Part shown: piece by piece, positions 53,200 to 63,912 of the stretch
Numbering within the stretch: position 1 is the first letter of the stretch
Layout of the letters: the number at the start of each line of letters is the position of its first letter
NCBI RefSeq assembly: GCF_910591885.1
Contig: NC_063276.1
Coordinates: 4,774,001 to 4,838,000, forward strand
Reading direction: 5' to 3'
DNA length: 64,000 nt
Source: Bombus terrestris
Lineage: Eukaryota > Arthropoda > Insecta > Hymenoptera > Apidae
Position numbers and translations under genes: made by a program
Notes under the pieces: generated by a model
Told to the model about the DNA's origin: nothing
Databases searched by the model: none
The model's input: the letters and a program-made list of their open reading frames with translations, nothing else

Positions 53200-53280
53200 T
53201 TGGATTGGCAACTAAGTGATTGCGGATTTTGTCAATATCACCTAATGACAAAATCCGCAATCATTTAGTTGCCAATCCAA
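53200..53280. mobile_element. 81-bp palindromic mariner-type MITE
   Basis: Two 35-bp inverted repeats (53200-53234 and 53246-53280) differ at one position and are separated by 11 bp. The ends read TTGGATTGGCAACTAAG, the type of terminal repeat known from mariner elements of Hymenoptera. The element is flanked by TA at 53198-53199 and 53281-53282, the mariner target duplication. It is reduced to almost nothing but its two ends, and near-identity of the arms suggests a recent insertion or selection during mobilisation. Confidence 0.88.
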
Positions 53281-53319
53281 TATTAAGGTGTATCCACACT
53301 GTCGTTAATTAATGACCTT

Positions 53320-53620
53320 CGATTAAAGAACAGCACAGGCGATATAGGGTGGAAAGAAAGGCAGCGCATATCAAAGGGGGCGGATATGCAAGGGGACCAA
53401 CACCTGCGAACAACGAGAAGCGTTTTGCGAGAGGAAAAGGCGATCGTGGGTTTCGTATGGTGTGTGAGAGCGTTTATGGCGGTGGCACGACCGGTACATG
53501 ACAGCTGCTGTCACGGCTGGTGCTTCGACCATGTGCTCGCCGCTCTACGCACCCCCGTTTATTCTGATGATACAGCGAACCGCATCTACGCTGAAATTCT
53601 CGACGATTCGAGAGTGTAAT
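53320..53620. other. GC-rich segment next to the palindromic MITE
   Basis: A 77-codon plus frame is open but unlike any family I know. The segment starts 40 bp after the MITE. Confidence 0.3.
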
Positions 53621-56600
53621 GGTCATCGATTTTTCAAGTAGATTGTTTTTATGGGGAGTGGCCCGTTTATGGAGAGATGGTGAATTTTCATGGGAGTGAA
53701 TCGTTGCTTCGAATTATTTAGTGTTATCATTGTACGGTGTGGACGAAAAGTTTTGGAATAAGATGATTTGGAAGATTTTGTGCTGATAGAAAATGTCAAT
53801 GTACATAGACAGAATATCCAATGTGAAATATTGGTTATGATTTTTAGAGCAATCTGATGAGTAGAGCAGGATATTTACTAGAGCAGGAAATTTATTTTAG
53901 ATTTATTTTAAATTAATTTTGCAACGAGGAAATCGTATGTTCGAAATATCAAGCCGTAATTTGAAAACTTACGAGAGATTAAAAAATCTACTTTTAAACA
54001 TTGCCGATTATTTGTTCAAGAAGTTAGTAAATTAAGAAAAAATTCCACAGTCGATGAAGAATTCTTAGAATATGAGCTGAACTCGAGGTCCCGCCAACGA
54101 TGCACGCAGCGTTTCCATTTCGAGGCCACGTAAACCTACGATTCGGCTGGTGAATTTGGGTCACTGTCTTTTGTATAGGCGAAAAGGGTTGCCCCTTATT
54201 ATTTTGAAACCAGTTCAGAGGAGACCTGAGCGGCGCGACAATGGAAGAAGAATCGTATCCCTTTCGAATAGAGTGAAAACCGCGATGACAGGTACGATAA
54301 TGCCTCTTTTAGAGAAAGTGGTAGTCCTTTCTTGTACCGCAAAAGTTATACGCTTTTACTCCACCCACAAAGATCCCAAGGCACAGATATTTTCATTTTT
54401 AGGATAGTCTCAAAGGAAAATTTTCATTCGTTACGTTCATTCAATTTTTGTGCTCAATATATTCGAAATTAACATTACTTTCAGTTATTAGAAAATTATC
54501 TTTTTAAAAGGCATGCTAATGCTAATAAAATGAAATTATACTTTCAACCAGTCGTTAATTATCCTCCTCGTACTATAATTATGTAATATGTTAATAGGTC
54601 TCTGATTATTTTTCAAGATTATTTTTTTTAACAAAAATTATTTTCCCACGTTGTACTAACGTTAATAAAATAAAATCGATAAAGTGGAAAATTAATTAAA
54701 ATTATCTTCAACCAGAGAAGGCAGAATCGCAACATCTCGAATATTTTTCTTTGAAAGACGTTACACTGATATTTTAATCATCAATGGAAAAGCTATTTTA
54801 ATCATGTCGAACATTTCTGGCAGTGCTGACAAATCGCTGAAAGTTAAGCTCCAGCCGACCTGACGTAATTTGAAGTGACGCCTGCTGACACAGTAACTGA
54901 ACGAGAAACGCGTGCCGTCCAGATCAGCTTGATTATACAACAAAAATTCGCTCATCCGCAGTAACTGAAACACGTGAAACCCTCGCGTTCGCTGATATTA
55001 ATTCGCCTTCGTATCAAACGTAACGAGTGAAAAAATTTTATTAGTGAATTCACTTTTACGATTCCTTTTATCCTCTCTTAATTCTCTTTCCATTTTCACA
55101 GGTTTTTCACTTTTTAAATAAACAAATTCCTGTAGATCCGTAGCGTATTTTCGTATTACGAAATTTTCATTAGTTTCGTGAACATAGAAAAGCGAGGTTC
55201 GCTTTTAATTTAAACGTAGCTAATATTACAAATCTAAAATTAAAACCTCTAAAACAATCTACTGGCCATTTTTGCCAGAAAATTCCTTACTCCTGATCTT
55301 CGATTTTTCGTATAATATTCACTACATAAATTGATTATATCTATTTAACAAATCAAACTGATTTATAGATAGAGAAGTCTATATTTACAAACATTAATGT
55401 ATTATTATATTTTTATTAATGTATAAATAAAACACATAGGGAAGTTACGTTAAAGGCAAAAAGAAATGAGAAAATATAATTATGAAGAGCTGAAAGGAAC
55501 ACCGCGATTATGAAATCCTGGCGTGGGAAGCGTGCGTGCTTCGTTGCTTCTGATACGAGATTGTGTGAGTACGATGGGGTGGAAAGAGGATGAGGAAGCA
55601 CAGCAACCCCGGAAACGTTCAAAGCGAAACAGTATTTCACCACCATCTTGATATCCAATACCACTATCACGCTGTTCCATTTTACAAGCAAAAATTCGCG
55701 ATACCTAGCCAAGATTTTTATCATCAAACGAAACAATTCTCAACTCGACGATCTCGCAAACGTTCTACTCTTTAAGTTTATATGCGCACGTATAACATAT
55801 GTTTCTTTATTACCATTCTTTGGCATTCATTTACCTAGAACTACACGCCAGATTTTCCGAGACAGTGGAAACAATCGTAGCGAAGAATATTTTAAACAGC
55901 GCCTTTGTCTTTGAAACTTCGACAGAGAGCGAGCCCATTGGCACGTTTGATGCGCTGTGAAGCAATTAGCGATGGAATCTGAAACACTTGGAATCGTTTC
56001 GAATTTGTATATATGGCAGAAAATTCGAAGCATTTGCAACATGATTCAAAGTATTAAAACTCTCGAAAGTCTCGATAAGCCTTGATTCTTTATCTTACCT
56101 TAATATTTAAAAGTCCCGAAAAGTCTTCTCTCGATCGAGATGTCTTCGCGGCTACTCGGTCGATCCAAACTTTCTTTGATATTTTACGTCGATGATAGCT
56201 TTCGAACAAGATCGATCGAGAAGTTTGTAAGATACGTAAATACTCAGCAAACATTCAAAAACTATCGAAACTGTTGAGATTTTCAAGACTCAGGACCTAC
56301 CAACACTCGTCAAGAGTTTCAAGAATTTTAAGCCTCGGATCACATTCCAAGTGATTCCGAATTTCTCGCCATCTATACAATTGAGATTCAAAGCGATTCC
56401 AAGTATTTCAGATCCCATCACTAGAAACAATATTACGATAAAGCGTATCTCTATATTGCATTGTACCAACCTAACATTTCGTCTCTGTGTAAAAGTTGTC
56501 TCTATGCGAAATTAAGGTGTATTCACACTTGGAGCTCGTATCTAATCGCGCCTATTATTGCCGACTGAATTATGCTCGTTCACCGATTTTACTGTTCTCG

Positions 56601-57498
56601 CGAGACGGAATAGTACAATGATCATACTGTGAATGTACGAAACCATTACAATAAACCGGTCCCATTGGCTGGTGTCTGGCGCCTGGCCTCACAAAGCCCG
56701 CCCTTAAGCTTGTCGGGAAAAGTTCAAGAACAAGGAACATTTGTCCACTGTCGCAGATACTTAACGACTGCTAGTAATCGTGGTCCAATTACTTGTACGA
56801 TATACACCCTAATAATTTACGAAAAACATGGATTTGTTTACTCGTTTTATAGTTATGTTTACGACACTAATGGCGTGTATTTCGTTATGAAGACGTGTCA
56901 TAATTGTTCCAAGTTCGTTTCACAGTTTTATGACTGTGATAAATCGAAGACGTACTTTTCAATATTTTTTACTCCTTTTATTCGTATTAAAATCCTTTCT
57001 TCTATTGGATAATAGATTTTTATCTGCTTCGTTCATATTAGATAGCCAATTTTTAATTAACCCAGAAACTTTCATGACTCTAGCGGAATACTAATTTTGG
57101 TTACAGCATCGCAAAATAATTGCAAATAGAAATATCCCATAGCTGTTCTTAAATTGCTTGAAGGTATTTTAGTGAATTTATTCAGTGTTCTTCGGGTATT
57201 CAGAGTGAGCGAAAATTACGCCAAACCTGAATATAAATTTGTGTGGTAGCCCGAAAAACAATTCCAGGATTAATTCACATCGGATAGGAATTTTCTGATA
57301 AAATTTCGTAAGATACTATATCAGCAGGTAAACAATTTGTAAAAATACTGTGCGCACCTTTTACGTACATTTTTGAAATGATATCGAGCCAGTCGGTGGA
57401 AAAACAGAATTTCCGTGAACACGTCGAATTTTGGCCGAGAACGAGGCCACGCTGAACTTTTCGGGATGATGGATGCAAAACAACTGCGGTAAAGCACC

Positions 57499-57500
<2 letters not shown>

Positions 57501-57529
<29 letters not shown>
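57501..57529 (+). repeat. (GA)n microsatellite
   Basis: Fourteen uninterrupted GA units. Confidence 0.95.
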
Positions 57530-57531
<2 letters not shown>

Positions 57532-57950
57532 GAGAACGTCGAAACGTTGAAACTTTGTATGCAATTTTATTCGAGTATCCTGCAGAAATATACGAAATGT
57601 ATATTATTACACTTTAATTAAAAACGATTAAAAACAAGTGATGAACGAATAATCTATTTCAACCGAGTTTATTCATGCAGTTAGTCGACCTTGACAATCG
57701 AGAACTTTGCTGACTCCGTTGCTCTGATCTAGAAATTAAGTCATCGTCAGCTGTTTGTTGCATCGTTTCATCTCGATTTCCTAATTTCGTGTTAATAATT
57801 CGTAACGTCGTATTTCTCGGAAATCATTACATAAAATACATAGGAATTCATAGTGAAATATAGCGAAGTGTAAGTGTGTAAATCTGTGCAGTTGGCAACA
57901 TGTTCATCCTCCAAGTAATGTATCTTCTTCTTTATCATACGAAGACTATG

Positions 57951-57953
57951 TAT

Positions 57954-57984
<31 letters not shown>

Positions 57985-57986
57985 TT
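57951..57986 (+). repeat. (TTTA)n microsatellite
   Basis: About nine TTTA units without interruption. Confidence 0.95.
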
Positions 57987-58017
57987 CACTCACTGTGTAT
58001 TTTATTTATGTGCCCGC

Positions 58018-58255
58018 AAGTTGACACAGTACGAAATTAAAAATTACGCGTTGATTAGAGGGACACGTATAGGGACAAAGACGTAATTGGCGTAGCTGTA
58101 AGCTTCGAATTAGAAACTCTTCTCTACAAATATAGTAAGTATCTTTGTTTTCATTATAGCTAGAGTAGGAAATTAATACGTATGTTGTTATAAGTTGACA
58201 CAGTACGAAATTAAGAATTATGCTTTAATTACAGTGATAGATATAGGGACATAGA
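58018..58255 (+). repeat. Tandem duplication, period 174 bp
   Basis: AAGTTGACACAGTACGAAAT followed by TAAAAATTACG and TATAGGGACA (from 58018) recurs as AAGTTGACACAGTACGAAAT, TAAGAATTATG and TATAGGGACA (from 58192). Similarity fades after about 65 bp. Confidence 0.7.
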
Positions 58256-59039
58256 ACGGAAAGGTATCGATCTGAAAAGGGACCGGATCTAATTTACGAT
58301 AAAGTAAAATCGGGAAACCGGCTCGTGTCTCATAAGATAGGGGAGCGGTGATGGTCTCTGACTCACCCTCTGTGAGAAAGAATTACGAGCATGGAATGTT
58401 CTTCTCATAGAAGTTCTAGGTTTTTCTTAGAAGTCTACATTTACCCATGTCGCGTTTGTCTCATGGGAGCTCATGAGACGGAAGGAACTCTGCTTATACT
58501 CTCTTCGATTGTGCAATGCTAATAGGAATCATGGCAGATTCGAAGGAACGATCACCTATTTATACTTTGCGCTGCATTTCATAAATTCGAAAGATTCTTT
58601 AAACTTTTTCTGTTTATTCCATATTGATAAAGATTAGATACCGAAGACCTCTTTCGTTGATTTGTCTTAGACTATTAGATGAAGATACTGTACCAAATTA
58701 AATGAAACAAAGAATATTGAGAAGAATCACAGTTGTCGATATATCTTCCTTGAAAGTATAATAATTTTATCAAATGCTTCTACACATTTTTAATACATTG
58801 TAAACAAACGAAAAGTTAGCAACTCCTAACTCTATTCTATTATTAAAAAAGAACATTTAATCGATACTTAGTAGCTCATAGACAAATAGAAGAAAGAAAA
58901 AAGCCTGTAAATATCTCATCTCGTTAATTCCACCCCGCAAGAAGCTCGAACAATAAAGACGTCTTAAAAACGAATATTTAACTGATCTTTAATATCTATC
59001 TTAATATTCGGTACCTTATAAGCAAACACAACGAATTAA

Positions 59040-60350
59040 AAACCCTTTTCATTAATTCCGCCCTGAGGTCAAGCTCGCCCAATAGAAATGCAGAAAAGAG
59101 AACACGGTCAAGAAACATTAGTTTCTCCTCCATATAGACGTATCCCCTCTCCACAGCAGAGCTTTGCAAACTTTGCACGCCACAGTGTGGCTATCGATCA
59201 GACGCCGTCCAGAAAATGATGCATTACGTAAAACTTCTCTCAACTTCTCCGCCTCGTATCCCGCAATAAGGCTTTTAATTTGCAGCCCACAACCGTGTCA
59301 GTGATCCAACGTATCCCTCGACTATTCCCAACAACGAGCAGACTCGGCTCGGTTCGCCTTAAGGCGGTAATCACCAAGAAACGAGCAAAAATTTATCGCA
59401 GCCAGGTGTCGGCGGGGGACGACGCGAGAAACGACGCAGAATATCTATTATATCCGTCTTCACGAGGATCGTGCGGAAGAGAGAGACAGCGATAGATCGT
59501 TCCTCTCTACGATATCTAAATTTAAGAAGTGGCACCACCACCGTTTCCTTCGATACGATTCGTGCACCACGACCGTTTGCTTCCTTCTAGATCGTGGAAA
59601 ACACGACAACAGCTCGAAAGAAGAAGGTGACGAAGAGGAGAACGAAAGGTGGGCGGTGGCGATTAACGCTAAAGGTAGCAACAATGAGGAGAATGATCGA
59701 TTCGTGATTTTGTCGCAATAATTTGGCTACGCTTCGGAAATTTCGAACGATTCTTTACAAAATATACGGAACGAAAGTTTGCCTTTTACCTTCAACTATG
59801 TATCTTCTTGCTATTTCTTTCGTCTTTCTTTTTCTTGGATATCGTCCGTTTTGATTTCTTCGATACGAGTCTCGCATTTTAATCGTCGGCGGTTGTAGCG
59901 TTAAGATAGAAATAGACGGATAGACGAACAGAAGGAAGATGGATGGCGGGGCAACGAGATGAAGAGGAGGGCAAAGAGATGCGACGAAGAGGTAACGGTA
60001 TGCGAAAAAATATACTCTTGGCACTTGGCTTCGGCAGACGACGAGATAAATAGCGCGCGTGGGTGCGGCTCGCCGATGTCTACGGGCCACACGCCACGTT
60101 TCCACCGGAACGCGTCAGCCACGAAGACCGAGAGAATGAGAGGGAGCCGAGGAAAACACAGCCGGAGGTGGCCGTCGAACGGCCTGCACGTTTTCCACGG
60201 AAAATATCGCTTTTTCACCGTCTTTTGTCGCATTCACCAGTCTCGCACAATGCATCCAAACGTGTGTATCTAAACGGTTCCGTTGCTTGTGCAGTGCTTT
60301 AGAACGTGGTTTTTGTGAACACGGTTTGCAGTTACTTACGTGGATCATAC
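59040..60350. promoter_or_regulatory. Large GC-rich region 2.8-4.1 kb downstream of exon 1A
   Basis: Long overlapping open frames on both strands (for example 59901-60233 minus and 59959-60273 plus) reflect low stop density. A donor-like CCAC|GTAAGTAAC reads on the minus strand near 60335 but is in phase 0 and does not fit exon 2. A non-coding first exon or enhancer is possible. Confidence 0.35.
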
Positions 60351-60639
60351 GTTAAAACAACTAGCACACGTTAGTGCGGATTTTTATCACGTTTGTGAGA
60401 AATTTCAAGATATAAAAATCGACGGAATATACAAGAATATATAAAATATACAAAATAGATCATACCGCTCATAATATTTAACAATTTAAAACAAATCTCT
60501 ATGGAAATGGTATCTCCTCAGTTGCATTCGTAAAAGTATTAACAGTCGATGAAAAGAAGTTTCTTCTAGTCGAAAAAGAATTCGTCGTTGGGAAGATTAA
60601 TGTTAAAGTTCGCTTAGACCGGACTAAAATCAACGACCG

Positions 60640-61210
60640 AGCTTCCTGCACATTTAAATCCCACCCTGTGTTAAGACGAACGCTGAATAAGCAGATGGTC
60701 GAGTGATTCGATCGACGAAAATCGCGGAAACTAAGGTGCAGAGGGCGAGTCTCGTGCAACAGTTTCCTCGACACTGGATTTTGACGCAATGCGTCACATG
60801 CTTACTGTCACCACTTGCCACTTGACTATTCGTCGAAGAAAAAGTCGACCTAAAAAGCGCTGAATGCACACCTAGCTTTCTGGCCCATCCGCGTCTCTTT
60901 TTCCACTTCCCTTCGCTCTTTCAATTAATCTTCCTTAATTTCCTCCGATTTTTTTTCACCGATTTTTTCCACGACGAATGAATGAAACGAGAGACGAAAA
61001 AATAAAAGGGAAGAGGAGAAACCGGATAAAAAAAGAACGAAAAAAAAAACGAGAAGAGAGGGAGGCGCGTAACGAATCACGAAACGGAGCAGCAGCATTT
61101 TAATAATACACGTATCTGCATGCTCGAGTGGAGACGTTGCAGGCGCCAACATGCCTGTGAATATTTCTCTTATTTTCCCGGCGGACAGGCCGTGCTGTTT
61201 ACTTTTCGTA
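60640..61210. other. Mixed GC-rich and purine-rich region
   Basis: GC-rich sequence is followed by a long plus-strand purine run (60985-61070: AAAAAAGAACGAAAAAAAAA and similar), giving a hydrophobic minus-strand translation that is a composition artefact. Confidence 0.3.
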
Positions 61211-61362
61211 TTTCGACCAGCCGGTCAGCGTGCTTCGAGCTTTTTGACAATAACTATGAAGGTATGTAGGAGTTCGTTGATTTAATAGGTTACCCTTAGA
61301 TAATCCGCAATAATGCGCCAAGTCTCGCGACACTTTCAAAACGTTGTCACGTAGATTATATA

Positions 61363-61390
61363 CAGTGAACAGCAGAAGTATTTTTACACC
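61363..61390 (+). mobile_element. Second Tc1-like terminus (fragment)
   Basis: TA followed by CAGTGAACAGCAGAAGTATT and TTTACACC has the form of a Tc1-type terminal repeat. No inverted partner is visible to the right, so only one end survives or the match is fortuitous. Confidence 0.4.
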
Positions 61391-62489
61391 ATTGCATTTA
61401 CTATTGCATTTATATAATATTAATATTAAATGAAGCCCAAGTATAAGTATAAGTCCTTCATATTACCTGACAGTTCTTTCATATGACTACGAGAATTTAA
61501 TGCTATGAAAATTAGATGCGCATGATAAGAAAGAGCCTGATTGAAAAATAAAGCTGTATACAAATGTGTATTTGGTATTTGTATAGCCATTGTAGTCGGA
61601 ACAAATGCGAATGTAATTTTCGAGTTGAAACAATCGGTATGTTCCCATGTCAATGTTCATTCGAAATGAGAAATATAGATTAGATGATAAATGATTAGAA
61701 GATGGTTAGTAAGAGAGAAAGAAGACTGAGGATTTTGGTGCATTTAGAGGAAATTCGAAGGTGCGAAAAATATTTAATGCGATAAATATTTAGTGGTAAT
61801 ATCGAATTAAGTTGCACTTTTTTTAATTACATTCGTAAAGCGATGGATCTGCATAAATATCCGCATTCAAATGATAAAGATTAACTGAACGATAATTGAT
61901 AATACCTTCGGTACTTTACGTCGTTTAGAAATAGAAATAAATTATTCGCGAAGATTAAAGTAATTGATTTTAACGAGACAAACTCAAACGTCTCGATGTA
62001 ATTGATATTTAAGATGATAAATAGTCAAACGTGGTAAAGTGATAATGAATGATACCTTTCATCGGTCTTTGAAAAAGTCTTATTTCAAAGACAGAAACTT
62101 CTGTTATCTTAATATGCTTATTGCTGATTGAATTTTCGTTAGCCACAGTGTTATATTCTAACAAGTAATTTTCTCAAATGAATTCCATAAACACGGTGAT
62201 TAATTATATAAAATAGCATATTTGAAGTTTCTTTACTTTCGTGTCGAGGAGCAAATATGATGACAAGATGAATAAAGTTATACAAGATTATAAAATCGTT
62301 TAATCTTGTGAAACATTATCAAATATAATTCGTAAGATCTTACAAACTAGATATTACCATTCATTGCATGTGCGTGGTATGATAAATTATTAGATTTACA
62401 AAATTTATTCATCTGTAAGTTATCCTGCAACTCTCATTCTAATCGATTATGCTATTATCAATTGTCAAGAAGAAGAAAGTTTCTTTCTT

Positions 62490-62700
62490 GAAATTTCACG
62501 AGCTCTTATCCACCTTCCTAGTCTAAGTCACATCAAATCGATGCCAAATGTACTTCGTAAAAAGTACGTGCCAACTCCGGTGCAAGACTTTCGCAGAAAA
62601 CATGTTAAACTTATTGGAGGTGGGTCGCGACCCCCTAGAGGGAGAAACGGCCTTGAGCACCGATTGATTCCGCAGAGACTATAGTCTCACCGATTCTCCA
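62490..62700. other. Palindrome-rich segment 0.5-0.7 kb downstream of exon 1A
   Basis: GGGTCGCGACCC (62622-62633) is a perfect 12-bp palindrome, followed closely by CCCTAGAGGG and ACTATAGT. The surrounding sequence is GC-rich compared with its flanks. Confidence 0.4.
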
Positions 62701-63150
62701 AACGTTCTACTCTACTCCACACCTTTTAACCCATTCGTGTAACATTCAGCGTTTTATCCTAATTAATTTACAATAATCTACTTTTAAGAATTGTCCATAA
62801 TTTGGCTATATTATCACGTTATAGATACTCCGTGTTTCGTATCTAGCAAGCTACTTCGTCTGCTCTATTTAATGCTACACATTCGTTGGTTGCAATACTC
62901 GAATACCAGAATTTTTCAGATTCTCCATTAAATTCTAACAACGAGATACTAAATTATACAGTATAAACGTCTAATCACAAACTATACAAAATACAAATCC
63001 GGTCTCTTCTCTGTTCCATCTTTCGGAAGCAAATTATCATAGAACAAGGAACCACAAATTTTCCCAGGACTTACTAAGAATCAATCTGAAGAAACAATCG
63101 AATCTCCACGGAATCAGAGAGACAGTGATTGAAATAATCTTAAAACTTAC

Positions 63151-63475
63151 CAGGAGAGACGGCGAGTGCGAAGAAGGCAGCGGCAGTGGCGAGTAGCAGT
63201 ATCCTAATCGCGTTTCCGCCGGTTCGTCTTCTGCCAGGCCTCGGAGCGGCGTGACAACCAATCCGATGACCATTTTTCTCGTTCGATTGCACATCGAGGA
63301 CAACGTACGCCGGCTCGTGATACTGAAGTTCGTCCTCGTTGTCGGCGTCGTCCGCGACGCCGGGCGCCGCGGCAACGCGTCTACGTCGTCGTGGCCGTGG
63401 TGATCGCGGCTGCTGAAGGTCGCTGGCACTGCAGCTGCTGCCGATTGTACGGTCGATTACCGGACCGTAATACAT
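63151..63475 (-). CDS. Distal alternative first coding exon (1A) of a collagen XV/XVIII-like (multiplexin-type) gene
   Basis: The exon encodes 108 residues plus one base and ends at a strong donor (CCTG|GTAAGTTTTA, GT at 63150-63149) in phase 1. The start is the first ATG in frame; an in-frame TGA lies 15 codons upstream. Residues 1-90 are hydrophilic: an Arg-rich run (PRPRRRRR, about 26-33), an acidic stretch (ADDADNEDE, 41-49), a tyrosine-containing segment (EPAYVVLDV), and a second basic run (PGRRRTGG). Residues about 91-107 are hydrophobic (RILLLATAAAFFALAV) and include ALA, a possible signal-peptidase site. Basic residues just before the hydrophobic segment favour N-terminus-in. This suggests either a type II signal anchor or an unusually long cleavable signal peptide. 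The phase matches exon 2, 57.4 kb downstream, giving SP-V-SGTT across the junction. No homologue of the N-terminus itself is recognised; identity rests on the splice match to exon 2. Confidence 0.82.
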
Positions 63476-63800
63476 GGCCTGCAGGAGCGACCACTGCCGT
63501 GCCACCGGGGGCTGCACTCGTCAGCGTGTCCTCGTCGCAACGACGCCGTACGAAACCGGGACTGCGGCTCCACCAGCGGTGTCCTTACCTACGACACCCA
63601 GCGATCTCAAGGATCCGCGGCCGCGAGGCATCACCACAACCTGGCGCAAGCCGAATCACCACCAGCACACCCGGCACCAACCACCAACTCGTGATCCTTT
63701 TCTCTTCTTCTTCCTCTTCTTTCCCTTCAGAATTTTTACAGAAAGCTTGTCTCTCCCTTCTTCGTTGTGTGTTTCGTTCTTACAGTTTAGGATCTAATCG
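63476..63800 (-). promoter_or_regulatory. Presumed 5' leader and proximal upstream region of exon 1A
   Basis: The sequence directly upstream of the exon 1A ATG is GC-rich to about 63700 and then becomes purine-rich on the minus strand (GAAG/GAGAA runs). No TATA box or clear initiator is evident at a fixed distance, so the transcription start is not placed. A donor-like GTAAGG (GT at 63588-63587) and a TGCAG just before the start codon (ending at 63479) could define a 110-nt leader intron. The pyrimidine tract is poor, so I regard that as unlikely. Confidence 0.5.
63521..63631 (-). other. Upstream ORF in the exon 1A leader (36 codons)
   Basis: ATG at 63631-63629 opens a 36-codon reading frame (begins MPRGRGSLRSLG) ending at TGA 63523-63521. 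It is in the same frame as the exon 1A coding sequence and stops 15 codons before its ATG. If the leader extends this far it would be met first by scanning ribosomes and could reduce or condition exon 1A translation. The peptide resembles no family I know. Confidence 0.5.
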
Positions 63801-63883
63801 ATGAACTTGTGTTTCAATCGTTTTTTTCAAGTTATTCGATGCTTCTTTGATGTAGGTTATTTATATACGTTTTTTAATCAGAA

Positions 63884-63912
63884 TACATACATATACATAT
63901 ATATATATATAG
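63884..63912 (+). repeat. (AT)n-rich microsatellite upstream of exon 1A
   Basis: ACATAC repeats pass into about eight AT units, some 410 bp upstream of the exon 1A start codon. Confidence 0.9.

Larger units (their letters stand above)
14621..63150 (-). other. Remainder of the 57.4-kb intron between exon 1A and exon 2
   Basis: GT at 63150-63149 pairs by phase with the AG at 5730-5729, making an intron of 57,422 bp that also spans exon 1B. I found no nested protein gene, tRNA or rRNA on either strand. Recognisable content is listed separately: inverted-repeat elements, an LTR-like repeat pair, decayed tandem arrays, microsatellites and CpG-rich islands. Stretches with nothing recognisable include about 15.3-17.5, 19.4-21.7, 23.9-25.1, 25.5-26.1, 26.4-27.1, 28.6-29.9, 31.5-32.7, 36.0-38.0, 39.3-39.9, 40.5-41.2, 42.4-43.9, 45.7-46.5, 47.5-48.4, 48.9-50.1, 51.4-52.2, 53.7-57.5 and 61.7-62.5 kb. 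Confidence 0.72.

Noticed and set aside
58363..58410. Minus-strand ATG...CAGAGG|GTGAGT as a possible alternative first exon
   Set aside because: The donor is in phase 0, and the 14 preceding codons lack a signal-peptide-like segment.
60115..60348. Minus-strand ATGATCCAC|GTAAGT as a possible third alternative first exon
   Set aside because: Only three codons precede the donor and the phase is 0, which would break the frame at exon 2.
60925..61152. Hydrophobic minus-strand ORF (LLVFFFVLFLSGFSSSLLFF)
   Set aside because: It is the complement of a poly-purine tract, with no donor site; a composition artefact.
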